From contig JAKJXP020000006.1 in assembly GCA_022225965.2 (NCBI GenBank), forward strand, positions 310,001 to 374,000: a stretch of DNA of 64,000 nt. Reading direction: 5' to 3'. A model generated the notes under the pieces. That model was given only the letters and a program-made list of their open reading frames with translations, was not told the DNA's origin and ran no database searches. This document shows, piece by piece, positions 10,634-22,500 of this stretch; the first letter of the stretch is position 1, and each line of letters begins with the position of its first letter. Source of the DNA: Diatrype stigma (taxonomy: Eukaryota; Ascomycota; Sordariomycetes; Xylariales; Diatrypaceae). The position numbers and the translations under genes were made by a program.

Positions 10634-12941
10634 TGCGCCGACGCTTTGTAGACCGTGACCCGACCTGTTCCTTCCTATAGCCAGTCGCGCCTCGTCCGAC
10701 TTGGCATAGACAGGTAGCCTGGTGTATCTAGATGGGCAACTAAAATGACGGGGTAAGAATGGTAGTACAAAGATAATTAGGAAACATACGAAACGTTCAA
10801 ACGAACATAAGTTGGGTTGCGTAGGGAAGAAAATACCGAAAATGCCCGTGTAGGTGTGTAAAGTGGTTAGTGTATGCAGTGGTTAGTATGAGGTCGGAAG
10901 TATGAGGTATGAGGTATGAGGTATGAGGTATGAGGTATGAGGTATGTATGTAGTTATGGGAATTATCTTCCGCGCTCGACCCTGGGCCTTGACTCTTGAG
11001 GCCTGAACAATAGTCTTGGCGTGATGTTCAGCACTAAACGGGCCTTAGTAATTACACCCGACTCCTTTTAGTGTTGGTGCGGAAAATAAGGGACTTGAGG
11101 GGCTTCATGCCAAGCCCCTTCACCCTAGCCTCCTGGTACTTCACAGAGCGTAGCTTGAGTGGCTTATGTACCGAGCGCATCTCTGATTAGGTATTTTTAA
11201 AAATACGTCGAACTTTGCGCCACCCAACAAGCTTGTCTAGTAGGTGCTCGGGTATTCAAAAATAAAAAAATGAAGGATCAATGTAGGTAGGCAACACACC
11301 TTACCTTATGGTACCTAGGTAGGCAGTACCTAATCGTTGAGGGAATCCCAGGCTGAATACCTGGTGCTTCTAGCCTGCAGATGGTTGGGGAGGTAAGCCA
11401 ATTGCAAGGCGTTGACATGGACACCTATTGCTACACTCCCTAAATCAGTCCTTAACTGCGTCATTACGCGTTCTTAGTTGGTTCTGTTTTGAGAACATCC
11501 AGACCCGGCTTACCCAAACATTGGAGATCGGCATGCAGGCTAGCTATGCGACGGATCCATACATAGAGCTGAATAGAGAATTGGCTATTGCTATTCGTAA
11601 AGTGTACGAAGTACGAAGGGGATACGTGTATAGGGCTATATATATCTGTGTGCGAATATAAAATGTATGTATATGTAAGAGTTCTAAGGCCGTATGCTTC
11701 GATATGTATTGTTGAAGTTCCAGCTTGAAGCCTATTTCATTCCAACAAAATTCAGGTTACCTTATTCTACTAAATGCAAGACTTAAGAGGCAAGGAACCT
11801 TCCAGGTTCCAGGTTGGAAAGGAGTTAGTAGTTGTGAAGAGGTAGGGAGGGAAGTACGGCCAATGATCATGTCAGCGTGTCTGGTCGTCACTTCCCCCAA
11901 GGTTGGTTGACAAATGACAAGTCCCATAAGGTCATCCATCATCCACCCAATGAAACCCATTCATGGACCAGCTGAGAGCACGTTGCCTCGATACGTGTTA
12001 GTCGTGTTAATCGTTGGCCAAGCACTAACATAAACACATACTGGCGACGGATTCGACTGGAATGAAAGTCCCATGAGAAACAAGAATGTACCTGCAGTTC
12101 ACAGTGAGACAGCCGAGTCTACAGGGTGTTTCAGTTTCAAGCTTCTTCATTCAGGTGAATCAGGTCTCTCGATAATTCACTCTTCCACTCCTATCAGTTA
12201 CATAATCACAGTCATATATACATGATCACACAGTAACCTTGCGTGTGCTCGAATGATGTCCTTTTTAATCACATAACCCCGCCGTCTTGCTACCTGGTGA
12301 TTCCATGTTACGTAGGTACGAAGTAGGCCGATGTGATACATGTTCGGGTCACAATTTACAACCTGAATTCGGCCAGTTTAGATGCGTGCACCAACTAATC
12401 TCATTTCTAATATGGAATATGTCAGCCCTTTCATTTGGCCTTCAGCTCTTTGGAGAAACCCTGTACCTACTGCCACCAAAACCCATACTTATAGTGAATA
12501 CAATTCTTATACAGATTTCACTCTATCGTGATGTTCTATATTTATATATACAACACAGCCATACCCCTCATCTCCTCTACCTAGATGATAAATTGCCGGT
12601 ATGTTGAGCAAAGCGCCATACCATGATCCTACTGTAAGTCTACTTCACAGGCCTGAAAAGACGCCATCACAACTTATGAAGCCCATCGTGACGTCAATAT
12701 TTCCCCGTGACGAGTGCCGTTGCCTGAACCTCACGATAGTATTAGTGAGATTTCCCCATAACCGTACTTCAGTCGTGAGACGACGTCATACAACCATGAG
12801 CAATCCAACAGCAGTTGGAGCTTCTTCCATCTACCATACGAAGCAACATGGGCGGTTTTGATTCGCTAAATGGAATGAGCGCTATAGTATAAGTATGTAG
12901 ATCCCTCCGGCTATATTCAAAGCCATCATCTCAGCCCCTAT
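10634..12941. other. Intergenic region upstream of EFR3
   Basis: There is no convincing coding sequence in these 2.3 kb; the open frames of 61-106 codons lack family features. The region holds a heptamer tandem repeat near 10901-10946, T/A-rich spacer sequence and scattered TACCTA/TAGGTA motifs near 11283-11335. The EFR3 promoter should lie just above 10633. Confidence 0.55.
10901..10946. repeat. Heptanucleotide tandem repeat (TATGAGG)6
   Basis: Six perfect copies of TATGAGG run from 10901 to 10942, followed by a partial copy that merges into a short TATG run. The repeat lies about 270 bp upstream of the EFR3 start codon. Confidence 0.95.
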
Positions 12942-13582
12942 TCAGAGCCTGATGACTCCGTTGGGGTCGGGATTCTCAAAATGTCCATCGCCACCCACTC
13001 CCATGGACTTCAGGTTAAGCAGGACCAGGGACGATCGGAAGTTGGCCCGGACGGTCAGCCGCTCGCCCTCAGCCTCACGGCCTTCCTTCAGCGTCACCAG
13101 CAAGCATGTCTTGTCTTCCACGGTCTGTTTGTCCAGGATGACCAGGTGGTGAGGGACGATCCCCTGGCGAGCACGGTCGAGATGCTCCTCGGCGTACTTG
13201 AAGACGTCCTCGACGCTCCAGTCACAGAAGGGGTACGACGTGGGCTGCGCCACCGGCGGCCTTGTAGGCTTGGTGAGGGTTGCGATATCAAGACTGTTGA
13301 CGAGCACAGCTGCTCACATCGTGATTAGCATGGCTCCAGAAAGCCTCCCGGTGGGATGGTTGAGCCGGCTCTCAGGTGCGTACGTACGTACCGATCCAGT
13401 CGGCACCCGCCAGCTCCGGCGGAGCCAAGCTCAGGGCGAAAAACTCGTTCAGGATCTGTAGGTCGATGCTCGGCCAGTCAGCCGGACGCCCGATCCAGGA
13501 AAAAGGAGCCACGCACATCTTGAGGGACCGGCGCCGTGCAGAAGATGGGGATGGTGTCCTGTAGAGCGTCTGGGTTCGACAT
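12942..13582 (-). CDS. Uncharacterised protein, possibly DUF6924-like, with a likely N-terminal frameshift
   Basis: The clear coding part is exon 13309-12942, joined by an 82-nt intron (donor GTACGT at 13391, acceptor GCAG at 13310) to an upstream exon reading WIGRPADWPSIDLQILNEFF and LSLAPPELAGADWI. Taking the ATG at 13518 gives 164 residues. A better-looking N-terminus, MSNPDALQDTIPIF, starts at ATG 13582 but in another frame: it hits TGA just where the other frame reads GRPADWP, close to a T5 run near 13501. One missing or extra base would unite the two halves. The protein has no signal peptide or membrane segment. The end (EDKTCLLVTLKEG..TVRANFRSSL...NGVIRL) vaguely resembles DUF6924 proteins; that assignment is weak. 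It is either a true short gene, a young pseudogene or a sequencing error. Confidence 0.45.
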
Positions 13583-14290
13583 CTTGGAGGAATCGGCGAT
13601 CGCGAGGACTAGATTTGGGAACGAAATGGAGGTCTCGGTGCTATACGTGTTGGCGTGAGAAGTCAGTGCAAAGAAAAAAGCAAACCAGGTAGTTTTCTTT
13701 GCTTTGCTATACGGCTACAATATTGCGACAAGGCTGGACGCAGACGCGGTTACAGTGAGGTCGAATGATAAGCTGACAGCGTCTACCGGGGACTTGGTGG
13801 ACCCCCCGGCTGCGCTCTGCCTGTGGGATGCGGAGCAGCCGAGAGCGGCGAACCGGAGTGCCTTGCTGCACATCCGAGAGCCGGAGCTGGTCCGTCGACT
13901 TGCGGCGCCAGAGCCGGTTAAGTTGCCGTTCAGTGCTTTGGCGAGCCTGTGTATGCCAATATGGGTCGGCTTAATAGTCGGGGTACCCCCTTTCGAGAGG
14001 TCAAATTGATGGAATGCGGCATAAACGCAACTATCTAGCTAGGTTATTAGCTGAGTATTGTTTCCAACTTCTTGTAGACGTGGAAAGGGGTTTCATCATC
14101 ATGCACTGTCGTGAGGCTCGAGTGACTAGGCAAGTTGGTATATTGTAACGACCTGAACTTCAAGGATCCAATACATAGCGAAGATGCCATAGCAATCGTA
14201 CTCTCCGGTATCCCATGTTGAATGGCGCAAGATGCATACACGATACTGTTCATTCCCATGACGGCCTGTGAACATACGGGCTTAGCTTAA
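13583..14290. other. Intergenic region with a coding-like but unassigned stretch
   Basis: No recognised gene. The part from 13730 to 13990 is GC-rich and open for about 100 codons on the plus strand (13704-14009), and also open on the minus strand. Neither translation matches a family I know. It may be a degenerate exon or simply GC-rich noncoding DNA. Confidence 0.4.
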
Positions 14291-15561
14291 CTACCGGCCC
14301 ACTCCAGCTTCCGCAACCCCTAGAATGTCCTCTATAGACAGGAACTCGTACGACCGAAGATCCAAGCCAAGTGCAATCTCCTTTCGACGCGGCGTGCGAA
14401 CAGCTGTGCAGACCATGTAGTCCGGCCCGAGCGAGCGTATGCACACGTTCGCATCGTCGAGCTCCTTGCCGTGGAATAAGATCTCGTGCGTGGTGACCGC
14501 CTCATCCTCGCCCGCCGGAGGTATTGCCCTGCCACCACCACTACCATCACCATTACTGTCCTCTGCCCTACCCGGAGCGGGTGCCTTGAAGCGCATGAAG
14601 TTGAGGTCCTTAAGCCAGGGCGCCAGGAGCGCCTCGCCCGTCATCTTGACGTAGGCCTCGCGGAGGCACCAGAGGGTGTAGAAGTGGCGGAGCTTGGAAT
14701 CGACGACCAGGCCGTTGTCGCGCGGCTGTGGCGGCGTAGCGGCGGCGGCAGCAGCGGTGGTGGCGAAGTCGCCGCCCTTGAGGTAGTCGGCCTCGCGCAG
14801 CCCGAACACCTCGGCGTGCATGTCGACGAAGCCGGCCCAGCCGTCGGCCCGCACCATGCGGTGGTCGCGCTCGCGGCGCTCGCTCGTGCACACGACGTCG
14901 ACGCCGACGTCGATCGGAGGCCCGCCCCCTTCGCCGCACTCGTACCCGTAGGCCGCGACGAGCGCCACCAGCCCCGCCTGGTGGCTCACGTTGAAGGCCA
15001 CGGGCTGGCGCCCGGCGCTGTCGACGTAGACGGGCTTCGTGCGCGCGTCCCGCGTGATCCGGGCCTCGGCCCACGGGACGCCGCCGTACCGCGCGACCGC
15101 CCAGTGCTTCAGCAGGTGCGAGACCAGCGACATCTTGGCGTCGGCCACGAAGTAGTACTTCAGCACCTTGTCGCGCTCCTCCTGCGGGAGGACCCGGAGC
15201 GCGCGGGATGCCTGCCATCATCAATCAGTCAATCAACCATCCTGTGACTTCACGTCATTCTGGAACCCTAATCTATCGGTCTTCTGGTGCGGCGGCGCGA
15301 CTGTGCACGCACGCACGCATGCACGGCATACATGCATGTGTACGTACGCATGTATATATGTCTCAACGCGACGATGGGCGGGCTAGAGGGAGAGACAGGT
15401 AGGGAGAGGAAGACGGGAAAGAAGGAGGGTTCACTGATAAGCAGAAGGAAATAAAGAAAGTAGCTCACTTCATGTTCGAGCTGCGCGGTCTTGGCGGCGC
15501 CGGGCCAGAGCTTTCGCGTGTCTACGAGATATTGGACGACCTTGAGATTTTCTGAGCCCAT
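14291..15561 (-). CDS. npgA: 4'-phosphopantetheinyl transferase (Sfp/NpgA type)
   Basis: It transfers phosphopantetheine from CoA to a conserved serine of carrier domains. In filamentous fungi one such enzyme activates polyketide synthases, nonribosomal peptide synthetases and the lysine-pathway aminoadipate reductase. Exon 1 is 15561-15469 (MGSENLKVVQYLVDTRKLWP, 31 codons); a 257-nt intron full of CA/TG-type repeats follows, and exon 2 is 15211-14291, giving 337 residues. Motifs are FNVSHQAGLV near residue 105, the Mg-binding GVDVV at 134-138 and WCLREAYVKMTGEAL from 212, the usual fungal variant of W-x-x-K-E-A-x-x-K. Residues 183-203 are an Ala-rich insertion. The start codon is chosen because the protein then begins just before the conserved N-terminal block. 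No carrier-protein gene lies nearby, in keeping with a housekeeping, genome-wide activator. The symbol is by analogy with Aspergillus. Confidence 0.92.
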
Positions 15562-16885
15562 GGTGGTTGCATGTGATCGATCTACTCCTGTTCTGTTCTG
15601 TTCACATGTGAAGTCTGCGCTTGGGAGCAGCAACAAGTGGAAAGAGGGCGGCGAGCTGCTGCTGCTGCTGCTGCACTGCCGCGCGTGATAGGCCTTGCAT
15701 CAGGGGTGTTGTAGTAAGAGAGTAAGCAAGTACCCAATCGCCTGACGTACGTATGCAACCTGGTGCAAAAAAAGGCAAAGAAGCGGCTGACTGATGAGAA
15801 AGGGAAGGATACGCTGCGCTGCGCTGCCCCGGGTGCAGATGGTTCATTAGGTGCAGCGGGTAGGGCCTAGGGCCTGTGGCGTGTTGGGCCGATCCCGAGT
15901 CCCGAGTCCCGACAACTCTAATGAGGAAGTCCGGGATGCTCTACCTGGACCTTTCGGGGATTGTTGACTCGGCGGTGGCCGTAAACACTGTTTCTCGGGA
16001 TACATTGTCAACATAAAACGCGTTCATACTCTGGTGTCCGAGTCGACTTGTCTTGGGCCGATGCATTATCAACTGCTATGTATACTTATACTTATCAACT
16101 ATAATCAACTATATTAGCCGGGGATCTCACCTCCCTGTCTGAGCCTACAACTAATGTGTGGTTTTAGCCCCGAATACGAGTCCGACGCTCACTATCATGA
16201 GTCGAGGCTTGAGTTCGCATTGAACCGGAAGATGTGTATGTCTTGGCTGTAGCGACCGCTGACGGACACTCGGTATGCTTATGGAAGCTCAAATCTATCG
16301 CATCGTTCGCTATCCGGGTTGCTGTGGAGAAAGTCGTATCCCATCTTTCTCGGCAACGACTATCAATGCTACGACAAGCAAGTCCCCTAGCCATACCGTT
16401 CCATCTATGATACCCAGTCTGTCCCTTTCCTCCAATCGTTGCCGAACCGTCGTCCTTGGCAAAACCACCCGGTTTATAGCTGCCTGGTCCTATCGGCACG
16501 TCGCCATCGTAACATCTAGCCTGAACATATACCGGAGAGCGGGGGTCTGTGTAAATAGCCAAGCCTTATTCCCCGGGCTCCTGCCTGGATTAGCATGGCC
16601 TGTTGTTACCCTCGTACACGATCGCTTGGGCGCGGGTAGAAGAATCCTGGAAGTTATAGGAAAGCCAAGTACCTAGACAGGAGTAGAGCTTTCCCACCTA
16701 TCTACACCCATAACAAGGATGGTGAACAATGTGAACAACGATCCACCCTGTGACTATATAAAACAGGTCCAACAGCCCGTTGGTTCCCCTTCGCCTAGAA
16801 CCCAAGTGTCGAGCCGTTTCCTCGCAGCTCCGTCAGACTCTTCAGTAATCCACCCTCATTCTACCCTAATAGGCAAACCTTGAAC
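15562..16885. other. Divergent intergenic region between the transferase and LAP1
   Basis: About 1.3 kb shared by two divergent genes. It contains a trinucleotide run (CTG)n near 15656-15672 and a TATA box for the plus-strand aminopeptidase. Open frames on either strand (for example 16164-16562) look random. Confidence 0.55.
16755..16763 (+). promoter_or_regulatory. TATA box of the aminopeptidase gene
   Basis: TATATAAAA lies about 125 bp upstream of the LAP1 start codon (16886), and pyrimidine-rich sequence follows it, as in many strongly expressed secreted-enzyme genes of fungi. Position and sequence are seen; promoter function is inferred. Confidence 0.55.
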
Positions 16886-18324
16886 ATGTTCCGTCATATG
16901 CTCGTTGCGGCTCTGGCCGCCACTTCTACTGCGCTCTCGGTCATGCGCCAAGAGGCAAGCCAAGGAGAGCTTTTCACGATCGAGCTGGCGCCTGGTGTAA
17001 CTCAGATTGTCACCGAAGAGCAAAAGTGGGCTTTGAAGAACGTGAGTAAAAGCCTAGTCGTTCATTGAAGCCTCGACGCTGGAATGATGATCATATGCCT
17101 GACTTGCATCAGGAAGGAAAATCCTTCATCGATATCACGAACCACCCAAGGCTCGCATCGACAGCGACGGACAATGTCCTCGCAAAGATTGCCGTTACGT
17201 ACCCGACGTCTATGAGCCAGACCGAAACCGTTGGGGAGCTCATTGCGAAGCTCAGCACGGATAACATCGAGAAAACGCTGACGACTTTCTCGGAGTTCTA
17301 CACCCGCTACTATACTTCAGAGACTGGAAAGCAGGCCTCCGACTGGCTCCTGGAACAGGTCCAGGCCGCTATCGACGCGAGCGAGGCGACAAATGCCTCG
17401 GCCAAGGCATTCGATCATTCGTGGACGCAGAACAGCATTATCGCCACGATCCCCGGGAAGTCCACGGACAAGATCATTGTGGGCGCGCATCTGGACTCGG
17501 TCAACGGTCGAGATCGGACCGGGAGATCTCCTGGAGCTGGTGAGTCACTGTTTTTGGTTTCCTTGTGGGACGAAATAGAATCTACGTCTAGATGCAGCTC
17601 GTCATCAGCTGTCATTCACTCTGATACCCGTTCTGATCAATGATTAGATGACGACGGATCCGGTTCCATGACCACCCTGGAAGCTTTCAAGGTTCTCCTA
17701 AGCGACCCCAAGATCGCAGCAGGCGAGGGAACCAACACTCTCGAATTCCACTGGTACTCGGGCGAGGAGGCCGGGCTGCTGGGAAGCGGTGATATCTTCG
17801 ACGCGTACAGTGCTGACGGCGAGGTCGTCAAGGCCATGCTCCAGCAGGACATGACGGGATACGGTGATAAGCCCATGGGCCTCATCACCGATCGTACTGA
17901 TAGCGCGCTCAATGACTTCATCCGCAAGGTGATCGACCAGGTAAGAAGACTTCCCGTTCCCCCCTTCTCTAGTAACACATGGCCATACGTACGGCGGGTT
18001 GGACAGGCGCGACAGGTCTAGCTTGAATTGCAAAGGAGAAGAAGAAAAAAACAAAACATGATGCAGCTGCTAATGGCTATACCCTCACAGTATACTGAGG
18101 TTGGATACGTCGACTCGGAGTGCGGCTACGGCTGCTCCGACCATGCGTCGGCGACAGCGGCGGGCTACCCATCCGCGTTTGTCATCGAGTCCGCCATGGA
18201 GGAGACCAGCCCTTACATCCATTCCGCTGATGATAGCTTGGAGACTGTCAGCTTCGCCCATATGCTGGAGCACGCCAAGATGGTCGTTGGTTACGCATAT
18301 GAGCTCACCTTCGCCGAGCTGTAG
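16886..18324 (+). CDS. LAP1: Secreted leucine aminopeptidase, M28 family
   Basis: A zinc exopeptidase that releases N-terminal residues from peptides outside the cell. There are four exons: 16886-17041, 17113-17539, 17648-17940 and 18091-18324, with introns of 71, 108 and 150 nt, giving 369 residues, the usual length for fungal Lap1. The start is ATG 16886. MFRHMLVAALAATSTALS is a signal peptide, followed by a propeptide with FTIELAPG and WALKN. Metal and catalytic motifs are all present: GAHLDSVN (His178, Asp180), GADDDGSG formed across the exon 2/3 junction, WYSGEEAGLLGS, QQDMTGY and SDHASATAAGYPS. No residue needed for activity appears to be missing. A TATA box sits upstream. The gene is expected to serve protein utilisation or host-tissue digestion. 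Confidence 0.93.
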
Positions 18325-19533
18325 GACCCTAAGGATGTTCGAAGAGAAGCTGGGATCAAAGACGCTATCGCCATGGTTGACTGTATATAGCACTTGCTTG
18401 CTATAAGCTTGGAGTCAATAGGATAGAAAATAGAAGAAAGTGTTCCATGAGACCCGCGGTTCTAGATACCGATACATGGTTGTTGTTTTCTCTCATGCGA
18501 TAGTCGATCCCGAGTCAGAAGAAAGCAATATTCCCCACTACGTATCATGTAGGTGCACAGAAGACAAATAGCAGTGATGAAGCATAGAGTAGAACGAGCT
18601 AAGCCTCAGGTGTTTCTTGAGGTTGCATTTTGAATTCCATTTGCCCGGGAGGTAGCGGAGGTAGCGAGGATAGCTCATGATCTCTCATTACCTAATGTCG
18701 ATAGAAAGCGCAACAATTACTAACTACATACATGTATTATGTACGGTAATACATGTGACAATTCCAGGGGTCTGGCACGCCTAGGCATGCCAGGGTCAAG
18801 TTTAATGAAGACGCCATAACAGAAGATACCAGGTATTAGGTACCTGGAGGTAGGTACTTAGGCAGCTGCTAGACCACCACTAGACTGCGGGTTAGGTAGG
18901 CATGTATGTATGTATGTATGTATGTATGGAAGGGTCTCGAGTCTTTGAGCTTGATCTTGGTAAGGTTAGGTAACTATAACCACAAGACGTCATGTTTTCC
19001 CTTTGGAGACTTGACGGAAGGGGGGTCGACTGTGTACTACCAGACTGTCGCCCCCATAAAAAGTACTTGACTACGTAGGTGTGTACATACAAGCACACTT
19101 GTCCCTCAGCTTGCTTGACTTGACTTTGACTTGGCTCGACTTGAAAGGAAAGAAGATGTTGTGTTAACTCCTAAGCGTTCACTTCTAACTTCATAACCGT
19201 CACCACAAGCACGCTTGGTCTGTCTTTGTCTTCATCCTACCAACAATTGAGTCGCTGCAAATGCACATGTTGCCCATTCTGCCTTGAGCCGCTGGCTGAT
19301 CAGCAGTATTATCTTCTTCGTCCCCGAGTTTATATGTTATTCTTCTATTCATCCTTCTTCTGTTCACTGCAGTATATCCACGACTAGCACTGGCATTATT
19401 ATTGTACCACTCGCTACCACTTTATTTGGCATACCAGACGATATAATCACCGACACCCGGACCTCAGCACTTCCACATCGACCCGTGACACGCGAAACCC
19501 AACGACTGATCTGCATGAGGCTTTGATCTCAAC
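18325..19533. other. Intergenic region between LAP1 and the OSH gene
   Basis: No gene seen in 1.2 kb. It holds a (TATG)n microsatellite at 18902-18928 and a short inverted repeat, CCAGGTA/TACCTGG, near 18829-18847. The last 300 bp are pyrimidine-rich and probably carry the 5' UTR and promoter of the OSH gene. Confidence 0.55.
18902..18928. repeat. Tetranucleotide microsatellite (ATGT)n
   Basis: Uninterrupted ATGT/TATG repeat of about six to seven units. Confidence 0.95.
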
Positions 19534-22500
19534 ATGTCGGACGCTGGAGAAAGGTATGTGCTGTTTTCTTGATAGTCTAGGCCGCTCGTCGCTATCTTTG
19601 GCGTTCAGTGCTGTCAGCTGTGTTACACAACCTTGTCTTCTTTACCCCATGCCGCCTACCAATAGGCTTATAGCCCATGTTGCGCATTTCAAGATCTAGA
19701 CCGCTAGCGTTAGCCAGACTTGTCACCTTCTACTGCGTCACATGGGGTTAGGTCATGATGAGGTTGTTATCTCGTGCTTACCTAGCTCTAGCCATACTGA
19801 CTCGTATCTTGGCAGCCAACACCAACCGCCCCAGAGGTCCAAGTCGAATGCTCTCAGCTTGCTCCGACGAAAGGAACGAGATAACAATCGCAACGAGGAC
19901 GACGCTACCTCCGACGACGGGTCCCATGTTTCCGGCCTCGGCTCACCAGCCCTTACAGCTGCCTCTGCGGCACCCCTTCCACTAACCCAACAACAATCCG
20001 CCAGGAGCCAAAACTCGAGAATGTCACTCGGTCGAATACCCTCGCGGGAACCGGGTGCGCTGGCCCAACCGTCCCTGTCCCGATCCAATACCCTCCCCGC
20101 CTCCGCTGAAAAGACTACGTCGCTTGAATCTTCTGTCCGCAAGTTTCGGATCGTCGAGGCCCTGCGAAGTGGCAATACCGCTGCCATATCCAAGGCTATC
20201 CGAGAGACCTCCGAGAACGCCCCCCGCGCGAGTATAGCCTCCGTAAGCGCTGCGCATCCCACCCCACTTGAGGATACAACCGTTCTCCATCTTGCTATTC
20301 AGTGCGCCGAGTTCGATGTCGTCGAGTATGTGCTATCTAATGGTGCCGGGTATATCGACGTGAACGCTCGGGATAAAGACGGCAACACACCTTTGCATAT
20401 TGCTGCTACACAAGGACGAGGGCCTGTTGTGCATCATCTACTAGAGCAGAAGGGCATCAACGATGCAATTGCGAACAACCAAGGCAAATTACCTCTAGAC
20501 GTTGCCCGAAGCCCCGAGATCTTCCAGCAGCTACAACTTGCCAGGACTCTTTTCGTCCAGGAGAAAGTCCAGCAAGTCCAAGAACTTGTGCGCAAAGGCG
20601 ATTACGATAGATTAGGCCAGGTGCTTGAGGAACCTCGGGTCAGCACGATTCTAGACATCAATAGTATTGAGCTCGCATCAGACGGCACGACCGTTGCGAC
20701 AGGTGGAACTTTGTTACACGAAGCTGCTCGCAAGAGGGATTCGAAACTCATCCAAGCCCTTCTACTGCATGGGGCTGATCCATTCCAGCGAGATCGCAGA
20801 GGAAAGCTACCCCAACACGTCACCAATGATGATGTCACCCGAGCTATGCTCAAGAAGTCGCCGGCTGCCGTGGCAGCACAGCGCAGCATTCAGGAGAAAG
20901 CCGTACTTGGTCATGCGACTTCACAGGCTGGTTCCGGGGCCGTCATAGTGGATCCGGTGACGGCTCGCGAGCCTACCATGAAGGGCTACCTTAAGAAATG
21001 GACCAACTACCGCAAGGGGTACCAGCTACGATGGTTCGTGCTTGAAAACGGCGTTCTAAGTTACTACAAGCACCAAGATGATGCGGAGAACGCATGTCGT
21101 GGCGCCATCAGCATGCGCATCGCAAAACTATATATGAGCCCTGACGATAAGACCAAATTCGAAATTATTGGCAAATCCTCTGTCAAATACACCTTAAGAG
21201 CAAATCATGAAGCTGAAGCCAAGCGATGGTTCTGGGCGCTGAATAACGCGATTCAGTGGATGAAGGACCAGGCGAAACAGGAGGAGCTGCAAAAAGCCCA
21301 AAGCGCCGAAGCGCTGCGCCAGGCTAAGGATCAGCTCACAAAATCAGGGGAGCTCTCAGTTCATGATATGCACAGTGAAGCCGCCAGCGTCGGCGAGGCT
21401 CGCAGTAGTGTGCAGTTGACCCGTCTGCCCTCTACCAAAGGATCCGTCCCGCGCCATCCACGATCCCGCAATAGTGTTGCCGAAAGTGTGGACGATGAGT
21501 TTTTCGAGCCAGGAGCCACAGATGACACGGCCAAGTTACAAAGCAACGGGCCGCCCACTATCCCGGGTGACCTGGAGGATGAGGATGAAGAGTACGGAGC
21601 GCGCTCTATTAGCCAAGGTGAGACGCCAACGGCAACTAAGGATGCCTTCAACATCACGGCACAATCTGCAAAACTCCAGCTCGATACGTTGGCACAAGTA
21701 AGCAATGCCCTTCAGGGCGAAGTTCAACGGAATCCCTCGATGCCACTAGGAGACCCGAAGCTATCGCAAGCGCTTTCGACGTACGATGCGGCCATTAAGA
21801 GTCTTAAGGGTCTTATGGGTGATCTCCTTAGGATATCAAGAGATCGCGATGCGCATTGGCAATACCGTTTGGACCAGGAGGTTGAAATGAGACAAATGTG
21901 GGAAGAGAGCATGGCTAAGGTCGCACACGAGCAAGAGATACTCGAGGCAAGGGTCGACAAAGCAGAGCTGAAGCACAAGAAAACCAAACGTGCCCTTCGC
22001 GATGTTATGGAAGGGGCAGTCGGTAGTCGCCCGGGAAGTATACACAGCAGTCAAGCTGTACCCGGGACCCCGGGGGTGGCGGACGAGGATATCGGCGCCG
22101 ATACGCCGAAGTCGCCCGGTAGCTTAGGCCGCCGACATACTGCACTCTCTCAAGTGGTTGACATCTCCGAGACTTCCGACTCCGAGGAAGAAGAAGACGA
22201 GTTCTTTGATGCCGTAGATGCCGGTGAAGTTGAGGTCGAGCCAATGCCACCTGCTGATGCCGTTTCACCCTCCGACACCAAACAACTCATCACCACGCAA
22301 ATGGACGTTAGTAGCGCTTTTAAGGGTTATGAGAATGGTGTAAGGACCAAGCTCAAGTTAGACGCTGATAATAGGCCGAAGATCGGGCTTTGGGTAAGAC
22401 TTTGATGCCTGCAATTTCCCCCTGACTATTTCTGACCTTTTCTCCAGGGTATTCTCAAGTCTATGATTGGCAAAGATATGACAAAGATGACGCTTCCCGT

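Noticed and set aside
14486..15247. 253-codon plus-strand frame over the phosphopantetheinyl transferase
   Set aside because: Antisense shadow of exon 2, with low-complexity Val/Ala/Arg composition and no family motif.
15296..15362. ACGC/CATG-rich repeats as a separate element
   Set aside because: They fall inside the transferase intron and are simple-sequence DNA without terminal repeats.
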